A stretch of 9,953 nucleotides of DNA from an uncultured Collinsella sp. (GTDB lineage: Bacteria; Actinomycetota; Coriobacteriia; Coriobacteriales; Coriobacteriaceae): assembly GCA_900757705.1 (NCBI GenBank), contig CAAEOW010000042.1, positions 1-9,953 on the forward strand. Direction: 5' to 3'. The notes beneath the pieces were generated by a model. The model did not search any database, was not told the origin of the DNA, and was given only the letters and a program-made list of their open reading frames with translations. The translations under genes and the position numbers were made by a program. Shown in pieces: positions 1 to 7,066 of this stretch; positions within the stretch are counted from its first letter, which is position 1, and each line of letters begins with the position of its first letter.

Positions 1-915
1 AGCGAGCAGACGGCCGCCGGCATTAACGGCGAGCACCGCAACCCGCGCTATCTGGTGGGATACGAGCTGCCGGACAACGTGGTAGCAACGACCGAGCTCG
101 CCCGAGCGCTCGACGGTGCCGATGCGCTAATCTTTGCCGTGCCTTCCACGCACCTGCGCGACGTGTGTCACCAGGCCGCGCCCTTTATCGGCTCCGATAC
201 CCCGGTGCTCTGCCTCACCAAGGGCATTGAGCCCGAATCCGGCCTGCTTATGAGCGAGGTCATCGCCAGTGAGATCGGCAAAGAGTCGCGTGTCGCGGCG
301 CTCTCGGGCCCCAACCATGCCGAGGAGATCTGCCGCGGCGGGCTTTCTGCCGCCGTCATCGCCAGCAAAGATCCGCAGGTAGGGGAGACCTTTAAGGACC
401 TGCTCCTATCCACGGCCTTCCGCATCTACCTGTCGCAGGACATGACCGGCGTCGAGGTTTGCGGCGCCATGAAAAACGTCATCGCCATCGTGTGCGGCAT
501 CTCCGCCGGCTCGGGCGCGGGTGACAATACGCTTGCCCTCATCATGACGCGCGGCCTGGCCGAGATCAGCCGACTGGTGCACGCCCGCGGCGGTCAAGCC
601 ATGACCTGCATGGGGCTCGCCGGCATGGGTGACCTCATTGCCACCTGCACCTCCGAGCATTCGCGCAACCGCACCTTTGGCTACGAGTTTGCCCACGGCG
701 TCTCGCTCGACGAGTACCAGGCACGTACGCATATGGTGGTCGAGGGCGCCGTCGCGGCCCGCAGCGTCAGTGAGCTTGCCCGTTCACTGGGCGTAGACAT
801 TCCGCTCACCTTTGCCGTGGAGCAAACGCTCTACAACGGTGTTACTTTGGATAGGGCGCTCGAGATTCTTACCGATCGCGTCCCTTCTCAAGAGTTCTAC
901 GGACTCACCGACTAG
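1..915 (+). CDS. gpsA: Glycerol-3-phosphate dehydrogenase [NAD(P)+], 5'-partial
   Basis: This cytosolic enzyme reduces dihydroxyacetone phosphate to sn-glycerol 3-phosphate, the backbone for phospholipids. The frame is open from base 1; 304 residues are visible. By comparison with the usual 330-340 residues, about 30 N-terminal residues, including the nucleotide-binding GxGxxG, lie outside the window, so the GTG at 55 is not the start. Visible family motifs are INGEHRNPRYL near the left edge, SGPNHAEE (around base 307), CGAMKNV with the catalytic lysine at 472-474, the G..AGDNTLALIMTRG helix after it, and GLAGMGDLIATCTS followed by SRNR (around 610-670). The stop is TAG at 913-915. It is the first visible gene of the operon, and rpe starts 18 nt later. 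Assignment is secure; only the 5' end is missing. Confidence 0.97.
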   Translation, partial: SEQTAAGINGEHRNPRYLVGYELPDNVVATTELARALDGADALIFAVPSTHLRDVCHQAAPFIGSDTPVLCLTKGIEPESGLLMSEVIASEIGKESRVAALSGPNHAEEICRGGLSAAVIASKDPQVGETFKDLLLSTAFRIYLSQDMTGVEVCGAMKNVIAIVCGISAGSGAGDNTLALIMTRGLAEISRLVHARGGQAMTCMGLAGMGDLIATCTSEHSRNRTFGYEFAHGVSLDEYQARTHMVVEGAVAARSVSELARSLGVDIPLTFAVEQTLYNGVTLDRALEILTDRVPSQEFYGLTD

Positions 916-933
916 CGCAGAAAGGCTTCTACC

Positions 934-1605
934 ATGGGTTCCATCAAAATCGCTCCGTCTGTCCTTTCGGCCGACATGGCCAACCTCAAGGGCGAACTCG
1001 ACAAGATCGCCGGCGCCGACTACGTGCACTTCGACGTCATGGACGGCCACTTTACCGGCAACCTCACCTTTGGCGTTGACATCCTCAAGGCCGTCAAGCG
1101 CTCCACCAATGTACCGGTCGACGCGCACCTCATGGTGTCGAACCCCGACGAGACGGTCGATTGGTACGCCGACGCCGGTGCCGACATGATCACCGTCCAC
1201 TACGAGGCTTCCACGCACCTGCACCGCACGCTCACCCATCTACAGCAGCGCGGCGTTAAGGCCGGCGTGGTGCTCAACCCCGCCACCCCCGTGTGCGTGC
1301 TCGAGAGCATCATCGACGTCGTCGATATGGTGCTGCTCATGAGCGTGAACCCGGGCTTTGGCGGTCAGAGCTTTATCCCGGGCACCATCGCTAAGCTCCA
1401 CGAGCTCAGGGCCATGTGCGAGCGTCACGGCGTTTCGCCCCTCATCGAGGTCGACGGTGGCATTTCTTCCAAGAACATTGTCGAGGTCGTCAAGGCCGGC
1501 GCCAACGTGCTCGTGGCCGGTTCTGCCGTATTTAAGTCCGAAGATCCCGCTGCCGAGGTTGCGCTGCTGCAGAAGCTGGGCAACGAGGCCGCACAGGAGG
1601 CATAA
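934..1605 (+). CDS. rpe: Ribulose-phosphate 3-epimerase
   Basis: This enzyme interconverts D-ribulose 5-phosphate and D-xylulose 5-phosphate in the non-oxidative pentose phosphate pathway. The 223-residue product has the normal family length and a complete TIM-barrel motif set: IAPSVLSAD at 6-14, HFDVMDGHF at 32-40 with the metal-binding His32 and the catalytic-type Asp34, DAHLMV at 63-68 with His65, the phosphate-loop motif SVNPGFGGQ at 137-145, and EVDGGI at 172-177 with the second catalytic Asp174. A second phosphate-binding segment, VAGSAVF, is at 194-200. The ATG at 934 is preceded by GAAAGG at 920-925, a good ribosome binding site. It lies 18 nt after gpsA and 6 nt before the cysteine desulfurase gene, so it is probably in one operon. 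No defect is seen. Confidence 0.97.
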   Translation: MGSIKIAPSVLSADMANLKGELDKIAGADYVHFDVMDGHFTGNLTFGVDILKAVKRSTNVPVDAHLMVSNPDETVDWYADAGADMITVHYEASTHLHRTLTHLQQRGVKAGVVLNPATPVCVLESIIDVVDMVLLMSVNPGFGGQSFIPGTIAKLHELRAMCERHGVSPLIEVDGGISSKNIVEVVKAGANVLVAGSAVFKSEDPAAEVALLQKLGNEAAQEA

Positions 1606-1611
1606 ACCCTT

Positions 1612-2790
1612 ATGACCGCAGGTCAAAACCGCATACCCGTGAATCTTGACTATGCCGCCTCGACGCCCATGCGCGCCGAGGCGCTCCTTGCGCAGCGCGA
1701 ATACGACGACAGCGAGCTTGCCGGCGTCAACCCCAACTCGCTGCATTCGCTCGGCCGCAAGGCTGCCACGCGTCTGGAGGTTGCACGTCGCGAGATCGCC
1801 CGCAGCTTTGGCGCGCGCGTCCGCCCGTCCGAGATTGTACTGACCAACGGCGGCACCGAAGCCAACCAGCTGGCGCTGCTCGGTCTTGCCGAGGGCGCTC
1901 GTCAGCGCGATCGCAAGCGCAATCGTGTAATCGTTTCGGCCATCGAGCACGATTCGATTCTGGACAACCTGCCGTTGCTGCGTGCCGCCGGCTTTACCGT
2001 CGACCTGGTGAAGCCCTGCCGCATGGGCTACATTGAGCCTGCCACGCTTGTCGAGCTGCTAGGCGACGACGTGGCGCTCGTGAGCATTATGGTCGCCAAC
2101 AACGAGACCGGCGTGGTGCAGCCCATCCGCGAGCTTGCCGCGGCCACGCATACCGTTGGCGCCCTGTTCCACACCGATGCCATCCAGGGGTATCTGCATA
2201 TTCCGCTCGATGTCACCGAGCTGGGCGTCGACGCCATGTCCGTCGCAGCCCACAAGATTGGCGGTCCCGTGGCATCTGGCGCACTCTACCTTAAGAGCCG
2301 CACGCCGCTGCGCCCGCGCATCTTTGGCGGCGGACAGGAGGCCGGTCGTCGTGCCGGCACGCAAGACCTGCGAACGCAGCTCGCCTTTGCCGCTGCCGCC
2401 TCGTCTCTGACGCCCCATGTGGCTCAGGAGCGCGCGAAGCTGCAAGCCCTTTCCGACAAGCTCTACGCCACGCTTACGGCTCATCCGCGTATTCATGCCA
2501 CCATGGGCGACTACGCACAGGCCGATCGCCTGCCGGGCATGGTGTCGATCTACGTTGATGGCATGGACTCCGAGGAGCTCATCGTCAAGCTCGATGCCGC
2601 CGGCTTTGAGGTTTCGGCCGGCTCGGCGTGCTCGAGCGGCAGCATGGACCCGAGCCATGTGCTCAGCGCCATGGGCATTGGTCGCGAGCAGGCACTAGGT
2701 GCACTGCGCATTTCCTTTGACGACCGCGTGAATCCGGACGATCTGGACGAGTTTGCCCAGACGCTGCTCTCGATCGCAGGTGCCGCATGA
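1612..2790 (+). CDS. Cysteine desulfurase (NifS/IscS family, class V aminotransferase fold)
   Basis: This PLP enzyme takes sulfur from L-cysteine, leaving alanine, and hands a persulfide to Fe-S cluster or tRNA thiolation machinery. The 392-residue protein has LDYAASTPM at 12-20, NGGTEANQ at 79-86 (phosphate site), EHDS at 112-115 with the PLP-stacking His113, NNETG at 163-167, HTDAIQ at 187-192, the Schiff-base lysine Lys215 in AAHKIGGP, and the mobile catalytic Cys340 in SAGSACSSG. The catalytic loop with SSGS places it with the group I NifS/IscS enzymes rather than SufS. The AGGAGG at 1595-1600, inside the end of rpe, serves the ATG at 1612. Its stop overlaps the next ATG (ATGA, 2787-2790). 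No iscU or sufU scaffold gene is in the window, so the sulfur acceptor (Fe-S or tRNA thiolation, e.g. MnmA) cannot be told. Confidence 0.95.
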   Translation: MTAGQNRIPVNLDYAASTPMRAEALLAQREYDDSELAGVNPNSLHSLGRKAATRLEVARREIARSFGARVRPSEIVLTNGGTEANQLALLGLAEGARQRDRKRNRVIVSAIEHDSILDNLPLLRAAGFTVDLVKPCRMGYIEPATLVELLGDDVALVSIMVANNETGVVQPIRELAAATHTVGALFHTDAIQGYLHIPLDVTELGVDAMSVAAHKIGGPVASGALYLKSRTPLRPRIFGGGQEAGRRAGTQDLRTQLAFAAAASSLTPHVAQERAKLQALSDKLYATLTAHPRIHATMGDYAQADRLPGMVSIYVDGMDSEELIVKLDAAGFEVSAGSACSSGSMDPSHVLSAMGIGREQALGALRISFDDRVNPDDLDEFAQTLLSIAGAA

Positions 2791-3596
2791 TCGTCGCCGA
2801 GCTCGAGCGCGCGCTACTGGCACGCTATCCCAAGACGGACACCGAGCCCTGGGACCACGTAGGACTCTCCGTTGGCGATCCGGCCGCGGAGATCACCGGC
2901 GTTGCCTGCGCACTCGATGCGACTGAGGCTAATGTTCGCCGCGCCCAAGAAGCAAGCGCCAACGTGCTGCTGACGCATCATCCCATATACATCAAGGCAC
3001 CCGAGGCCTTTTGTCCGGCGGATGCCACACGACCCCAGTGCAGTACGGCCCTCTACGAGGCTGCCCGCTGCGGGGTGAGCATTATCTCGCTCCACACCAA
3101 CCTGGACCGCTCGCACGAAGCCCGTGTCTGCCTGAGCAAGCTGCTGGGTGCCGCACCCGTGAGCTCACTGGAGCACGTGGACGACCCCGAGGCCACCGGC
3201 CTGGGCGCACTTGCAACGCTCAACGACCCGTGCACGCTGCGCGATCTTGCCACCCGTGCTGCCACGGCCTTTGGCAGCGACCCGCGTGTGTGGGGCAAAG
3301 CTGATCGCCCGTGCCGCACCGTCGCCATTTTGGGCGGCTCCCTGGGCGACTTCGGAGAGCTCGCCATCGCCGCGGGCGCAGATGTTGTCGTGACGGGCGA
3401 GGCGGGCTACCACGTGGCGCAAGACCTTGCCTTGCGCGGGCTGCCGGTGATCTTGCTCGGCCACGACCGCTCCGAGGAGCCGTTCGTTGATATATTGATG
3501 AACTCTGCAGTTGACGCCGGGGCCGACCCCCGTCATGCGATTAAAATACTGAACCCTTGCCAATGGTGGACTGTGACAAAAGGAGAGAACTTATGA
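2787..3596 (+). CDS. Nif3-like dinuclear metal centre hexameric protein (DUF34 / NIF3 family)
   Basis: Members of this family form hexameric toroids with a two-metal site; they are often labelled GTP cyclohydrolase 1 type 2, but the physiological role is unsettled. The 269-residue product shows the expected metal ligands: THHP with His64 and His65, HTNLD with Asp107, and GHDRSEEP with His226 and Glu230. An N-terminal WDHVGLSVGD (22-31) and a TGEAGYH segment (203-209) also match. It lacks the long inserted domain found in larger homologues such as B. subtilis YqfO, so it is the short form. Its ATG overlaps the desulfurase TGA by 4 nt, implying translational coupling, and its own stop overlaps the start of the following zinc-ribbon gene, a pairing (nif3 plus C4-type zinc ribbon) common in actinobacteria. 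Confidence 0.93.
   Translation: MIVAELERALLARYPKTDTEPWDHVGLSVGDPAAEITGVACALDATEANVRRAQEASANVLLTHHPIYIKAPEAFCPADATRPQCSTALYEAARCGVSIISLHTNLDRSHEARVCLSKLLGAAPVSSLEHVDDPEATGLGALATLNDPCTLRDLATRAATAFGSDPRVWGKADRPCRTVAILGGSLGDFGELAIAAGADVVVTGEAGYHVAQDLALRGLPVILLGHDRSEEPFVDILMNSAVDAGADPRHAIKILNPCQWWTVTKGENL
3578..3585 (+). promoter_or_regulatory. Ribosome binding site deciding the start of the zinc-ribbon gene
   Basis: AAAAGGAG lies 7 nt before the ATG at 3593, in the last codons of the Nif3-like gene. The in-frame ATG at 3557 has no such site and would force a 40-nt overlap, so 3593 is preferred. Confidence 0.85.
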
Positions 3597-4312
3597 GCGC
3601 CGGCGCTACGCTACTCAAACTGCAACAGATCGATTTGGAGCTCGCCCGCAACAAGAGCGAACTTGCCAATATGCCGGAGCTCAAGGAGCTCGCTTCCAAG
3701 CGCAAGACCTACGTTAAGCTCAAGGCCGAAATGACCAGGCTCTACGCCCAACGCAAGGACCTGGATATTGAGCTCGACGATCTCAACACCACCGAGATCC
3801 AGACCAATAACGCCATCGAGGCCGCCAAGAAGCGCCATGTCGACGGCTCTGACTATCGCGAGGTTCAGGACCTGGAGAACGAGCTCGCTACCCTGGCCAA
3901 GCGTCTGGACAAGATTGAGCACACCCGCAAGGACGTCGTTGTCGCCCACAAAGAGGCGCTCGACCGCGAGACCCGCGCGCAGGCAATCATCGCCAAGTTC
4001 GAAGAGGGCGTGAAGGCCGATACCAAGGCCGCCCGCGCCAAGGCTGCCGACCTGCAGGCTCAGATCGAAGCCGCCACTAAGGAGCGCACCGCGCTGGCCG
4101 CCACGCTGCCGGCCGACGTGCTCACCGACTACGAGCGTCTGCTCAAGCAGTTCCGCGGCTTGGCCGTCGAGACCATCCAGGGCAACATCCCCACGGTCTG
4201 CCACACCGCGCTGCAGGCATCGTCCATGAGCGACCTCAACCACGACGGCAGTGAGATTACGCACTGCCCGTACTGCCACCGCCTGCTGGTGCTCCCGAGC
4301 AAGGAAGCTTAA
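3593..4312 (+). CDS. Coiled-coil protein with C-terminal zinc-ribbon-like domain
   Basis: The 239-residue product belongs to the family annotated as C4-type zinc ribbon domain protein (DUF164/CT398-like): a long charged helical hairpin followed by a small zinc ribbon. Residues 5-165 are rich in Leu/Lys/Glu/Ala heptads and almost lack Gly and Pro, as expected for an antiparallel coiled coil. The C-terminal part has VCH at 202-204 and HCPYCHRLL at 224-232. A normal ribbon has four cysteines (two CxxC knuckles); here the first knuckle keeps only Cys203, the position three residues earlier being Pro200, while Cys225 and Cys228 form the intact second knuckle. His204 or another residue may substitute, or zinc binding may be weakened. 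Family members have been linked to RNA or flagellar functions in other bacteria; the role here is unknown. The gene overlaps the Nif3-like gene by ATGA and ends 3 nt before coaBC. Confidence 0.88.
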   Translation: MSAGATLLKLQQIDLELARNKSELANMPELKELASKRKTYVKLKAEMTRLYAQRKDLDIELDDLNTTEIQTNNAIEAAKKRHVDGSDYREVQDLENELATLAKRLDKIEHTRKDVVVAHKEALDRETRAQAIIAKFEEGVKADTKAARAKAADLQAQIEAATKERTALAATLPADVLTDYERLLKQFRGLAVETIQGNIPTVCHTALQASSMSDLNHDGSEITHCPYCHRLLVLPSKEA

Positions 4313-4315
4313 ACG

Positions 4316-5527
4316 ATGGCGGCACCCAACAATTCAATGCAACTTGAGGGAAAAACGATCCTGCTGGGCATTACCGGCGGGATCGCCGCCTATAAGTCGT
4401 GCAATATCGTGCGCCTGCTCCAAAAGCGCGGCGCGCACGTCAAGGTCGTCATGAGCGAGCATGCCACTGAGTTTGTGGGGCCGCTCACCCTCCGCGCGCT
4501 CACCAATGAGCCGGTCGCGGTTGGGCTATTCGACGACCCGTCTGACCCCATCCACCATATCTCGCTGGCGCAGGAGCCCGACTTGGTGGTCGTGGCGCCC
4601 GCGACGGCCAATATCATCGCCAAGATGGCCAACGGCATCGCCGATGACCTCATCTCCACAACGCTGCTTGCGACACCGCGGCCCGTCGTGATCGCGCCGG
4701 CCATGAACAATGGCATGTGGAAGGCGTCGGCCACGCAGGCCAATATGGCCACGCTGTGCGAGCGCGGCGTCCACGTGGTGGGACCCGGCAGTGGCTACCT
4801 TGCCTGCGGCGACGTGGACACGGGGCGCATGAGCGAACCCGAGGAAGTCGTCGAGGCCGTCTGCGAGGTGCTCAATCCCGTGCAACAAGACCTGGCGGGC
4901 AAGCGCATCGTCATTACCGCCGGCCCCACGCATGAGCCGATTGACCCCGTGCGCTTCATTGGCAACCGTTCTTCGGGCAAGATGGGTATCGCCCTGGCGG
5001 GGGAGGCCGCACGTCGCGGTGTCGCCGTCACGCTCGTGCTGGGACCGACATCGCTCGACGTTCCCCACGGCGTGGAGTGCGTGCGCGTGCAGACCGCCGC
5101 AGAGATGCTGCAGGCGGCGTTAAACGCCTTTCAGACGGCCGATGCGGCCATTTGCGCGGCCGCCGTCGCCGACTACACACCCGCGGCCCCTGCCGACCAT
5201 AAGCTCAAAAAGGCCAACGAGCGCTTGGATCGCATCGAACTGGTCGAGACGGTCGATATTTTGGCTGAGCTCTCGCGCCAGAAGGGCGAGCGCCGTGTGA
5301 TCGGATTTGCAGCCGAGACCGATAACGTCGTGGAGTACGCTGAGCGCAAACTTGCCCGCAAGGGCTGCGATGCAATCATCGCCAACGATGTCTCGCGCGC
5401 CGATTCGGGCTTTGGAACCGATACCAACAAGGCCTGGATTGTGAGCACAGCGGGTACACAGGAACTTCCCGTACTAACAAAACCCCAGCTCGCGGATACA
5501 ATTTTGGACTTGCTCAAAAATATTTAA
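4316..5527 (+). CDS. coaBC: Bifunctional phosphopantothenoylcysteine decarboxylase / phosphopantothenate-cysteine ligase
   Basis: This makes 4'-phosphopantetheine from phosphopantothenate, cysteine and CTP in coenzyme A synthesis. The 403-residue length is normal. The N-terminal FMN-dependent CoaC domain (about 10-188) shows LLGITGGIAAYK at 16-27, HHISLA with catalytic His81, APATAN at 94-99, PAMNNGMW with Asn131, and the substrate clamp ACGDVDTGRM with Cys164. The CoaB domain (about 190-403) shows ITAGPTHEPIDPVRFIGN at 200-217, RSSGKMG at 218-224, AAAVADY at 281-287 and the CTP-site lysines in KLKK at 296-299. The ATG at 4316 follows AAGGAA at 4301-4306; a second ATG at 4337 is also possible because the domain begins only after it, but lacks a good ribosome binding site. 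Last gene of the operon; the tRNA-Pro promoter starts within 10 nt of its stop. Confidence 0.97.
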   Translation: MAAPNNSMQLEGKTILLGITGGIAAYKSCNIVRLLQKRGAHVKVVMSEHATEFVGPLTLRALTNEPVAVGLFDDPSDPIHHISLAQEPDLVVVAPATANIIAKMANGIADDLISTTLLATPRPVVIAPAMNNGMWKASATQANMATLCERGVHVVGPGSGYLACGDVDTGRMSEPEEVVEAVCEVLNPVQQDLAGKRIVITAGPTHEPIDPVRFIGNRSSGKMGIALAGEAARRGVAVTLVLGPTSLDVPHGVECVRVQTAAEMLQAALNAFQTADAAICAAAVADYTPAAPADHKLKKANERLDRIELVETVDILAELSRQKGERRVIGFAAETDNVVEYAERKLARKGCDAIIANDVSRADSGFGTDTNKAWIVSTAGTQELPVLTKPQLADTILDLLKNI

Positions 5528-5535
5528 AAAAGTTC

Positions 5536-5565
5536 TTGCGCAAGGCCAAAGTTTCGGGTTAATAT
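5536..5565 (+). promoter_or_regulatory. Promoter of the tRNA-Pro gene
   Basis: A -35-like TTGCGC (5536-5541) and a -10 TAATAT (5560-5565) are separated by 18 nt and lie about 43 nt before the mature tRNA. The -35 sits in a 10-bp palindrome, CTTGCGCAAG (5535-5544). No terminator separates it from coaBC, so read-through from the operon is also possible. Confidence 0.55.
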
Positions 5566-5607
5566 ACTCCCTGTTGCGAGCGAGAGCAGAGCAACAAACA
5601 AAAGCTT

Positions 5608-5684
<77 letters not shown>

Positions 5685-5693
5685 GAAGTTTGC

Positions 5694-5723
5694 AGGTCAG
5701 GTACTTAGTGCCTGACCTTTTTT
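5694..5723 (+). terminator. Rho-independent terminator after tRNA-Pro
   Basis: An 8-bp stem AGGTCAGG/CCTGACCT (5694-5701 with 5711-5718) with a 9-nt loop runs directly into six T's (5718-5723). It is 9 nt after the CCA end and would end both the tRNA transcript and any operon read-through. Confidence 0.92.
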
Positions 5724-6153
5724 GTTTTAAGCAATTGCTTAATTTTGATTAATCAACAGGGTGCCAAAAATCACCCTGCGCGATAATCGCCTTTTGCGGC
5801 TACTTGCGCGTTTTGCACACGCTTGGGCCGATTTATTAACGCGATATGAATCTACATACGCGTAGCTGGTATACAGTCGAGTACAGACTGTATTTATCGC
5901 GGCGATTTACACAGATATAGCGACTGTAACGAACAAGCGTGTCGCTGTATTTATTCCAGTAGCTCACTTGACCGGTGGACAAGTGAGCGATTGCAACGAT
6001 ATGCCAACCAGGATGGGCTCCATACGAGGACGCCGCAGGGGTAATGGCGGGGGAGTGCAGCAGGCGCTCTGAGAGCCGCCATATGACCCCATTTCTCCTC
6101 AACCCGAATACCTGTGCCGCGAACCTAAACCGTTCGTACACTTGCCAAAAGAT
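5724..6153. other. Gene-poor gap dominated by palindromes
   Basis: No convincing coding sequence was found in these 430 bases. A minus-strand open frame of 101 codons (5836-6141, GTG start) has no usable ribosome binding site, no recognisable motif, and runs through several hairpins. The left half is clearly richer in A+T than the operon and holds the dyads described separately. The right half (5990-6150) is G+C-richer and contains a small dyad GCTCTGAGAGC but nothing recognised. The gap may be the edge of an integrated element, an untranslated RNA region or eroded sequence; the sequence alone does not decide. Confidence 0.6.
5727..5988. repeat. Cluster of six inverted repeats with short repeated 7- and 10-mers
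   Basis: In order: a perfect 16-bp palindrome TTAAGCAATTGCTTAA (5727-5742); a perfect 12-bp palindrome TTGATTAATCAA (5745-5756); CAGGGTG/CACCCTG (5757-5763 with 5772-5778); ATACAGTC/GACTGTAT (5871-5878 with 5886-5893); a 10-bp stem with one G-T pair (5915-5924 with 5941-5950); and GCTCACTTG/CAAGTGAGC (5962-5970 with 5980-5988). GACTGTA occurs at 5886 and 5922 and inverted at 5872. CTGTATTTAT occurs directly repeated at 5888 and 5945. None is followed by a T run, so they do not look like simple terminators. Candidates are recombinase or regulator binding sites next to a tRNA integration site, or a structured RNA; the role is unknown. Confidence 0.8.
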
Positions 6154-6179
6154 AGGCCCGCGCGGAGTCGCGCGGGCCT
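6154..6179 (-). terminator. Terminator of the DUF6273 fragment
   Basis: An 11-bp perfect stem, AGGCCCGCGCG (6154-6164) with its complement (6169-6179), closes a GAGT loop, 13 nt beyond the TAG of the minus-strand gene. Read on the minus strand the hairpin is followed by TATCTTTT, a moderate T tract. Its position supports the minus-strand frame having once been a real gene end. Confidence 0.75.
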
Positions 6180-6192
6180 TGCACTAGAAAAT

Positions 6193-6714
6193 CTAGAAGC
6201 ACCAAGCGGGAAACACGTTGCCGGCACTGTTGGCACTACCGCTGCTCCAGCGACCGAAAGGGTCAACATAGATAAAGTCCGTTGAGTCACTCGGAGACAC
6301 GGAACGAGTGCTGAAATAGCACACAATCTCAGGTCCAGAATACCTCGACGTCGCATAGTACTCGTACTGGGCGCCGTCAGACTGGAGGTCTCCGTAAATC
6401 TCGGTCGTCGAGAGGATGAAGACCTTGTCATTCGTTGCCGTCGGAGTGCCGGCGCTACCGCCGCCCTCGTTGTCCGTCATCTTCGTGACGGCCTTCGCCT
6501 TGGACTGGAGCTCGGCCGGCAGGAGCGCCCAGAGGTCACCGGAGTTCAGGCGGGCGCGGAGCTTAGAGGGCCTCCGACCGCCGACATTGGTCTTTGTGTC
6601 GTTCCAGATGTGTTTGTATAGGACATCGTTGGTCGTCTCAAACGTCAGCCCCGCCTTGCCGCTACCGTCGGCGAGGTCGTCATGGTTGATACCGATGATG
6701 CGGTATCCGGGCAT
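6193..6714 (-). pseudogene. DUF6273-domain protein, 5'-truncated fragment
   Basis: The 173-codon frame encodes a recognisable DUF6273 domain, found in secreted or surface proteins of gut Firmicutes and Coriobacteria. Visible landmarks are YRIIGINHDDLADGSGKAGL at 4-23, the NVGGR..S.LRARLNSGDLW block at 43-62, LLPAELQSK (64-72), VTKMTDNEGGG (76-86), NDKVFILSTTEIYG (95-108), QYEYY (116-120) and the family-type ending GNVFPAWCF (165-173). The domain itself is nearly full, but nothing before it remains: no signal peptide, no upstream domain, and no ribosome binding site before the ATG at 6714. The frame reaches a stop 9 codons further upstream. Sequence upstream of about 6711 belongs to an unrelated thioredoxin-like gene on the other strand, so the 5' part was lost by rearrangement. 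The 3' end and terminator are intact. Function of the family is unknown. Confidence 0.75.
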
Positions 6715-7037
6715 CGTGGTGTCCGCACTGCGAATCTCTCATAGAGGATATGCCACAACTTGATAATTTCGCAGCCATAAGGAAGAACCTTTTCAATGTT
6801 TCTGAGGACAGCACGATTGAAGAAGCCTCGGTCCATGAAGGAGACTTTCCCATTTACATAGATTAAGATAAGGTCGTGAATGACCAATATGAACTTGAGC
6901 ATATTCCGTCCGTATTCATACTGGATGACCAAGGAAACATCATCGGCTCATCCGAAGGAGAGGAAGAACCTCTTGCCTTATTAAAGAAATACGCCGAATA
7001 CAACGGATATAAAGCGGAAGGAGGCGATATCGAGTAA
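6711..7037 (+). pseudogene. Thioredoxin-fold (TlpA/ResA-like) protein remnant with internal stop
   Basis: Frame 3 of the plus strand encodes ASWCPHCESLIEDMPQLDNF, which begins with a classic thioredoxin active site (WCPHC at 6717-6731), continues as helix-rich sequence to DFPIYID, meets TAA at 6864-6866, and resumes in the same frame as DKVVNDQYELEHIPSVFILD, then DQGNIIG and LLKKYAEYNGY, ending with TAA at 7035-7037. IPS is the expected cis-proline loop of the fold, and VFILDDQGNI the following strand, so one nonsense mutation splits one gene. Everything before the active-site strand is missing, including start and any signal peptide. Base composition is visibly more A+T-rich than the operon. 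Such proteins reduce or form disulfides outside the membrane. It ends 29 nt before the next ATG, suggesting it was the upstream partner of the secreted peptide gene. A Met at 6750 could restart a fragment but lacks the active site. Confidence 0.72.
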
Positions 7038-7054
7038 CTATCAAAGGCCAGTTT

Positions 7055-7060
7055 AAGGAG
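7055..7060 (+). promoter_or_regulatory. Ribosome binding site of the secreted peptide gene
   Basis: AAGGAG lies 6 nt before the ATG at 7067, a near-ideal arrangement. It is the main evidence that this short frame, not the longer GTG/ATG frames overlapping it, is the translated one. Confidence 0.8.
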
Positions 7061-7066
7061 CCAGCC

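Noticed and set aside
5836..6141. Minus-strand 101-codon open frame
   Set aside because: GTG start with no usable ribosome binding site, no recognisable motifs, and it runs through several palindromes of the intergenic cluster.
6645..6932. Minus-strand 95-codon open frame opposite the thioredoxin-like remnant
   Set aside because: It crosses the junction between two unrelated genes, and its right part is the antisense of a recognisable thioredoxin-fold frame.
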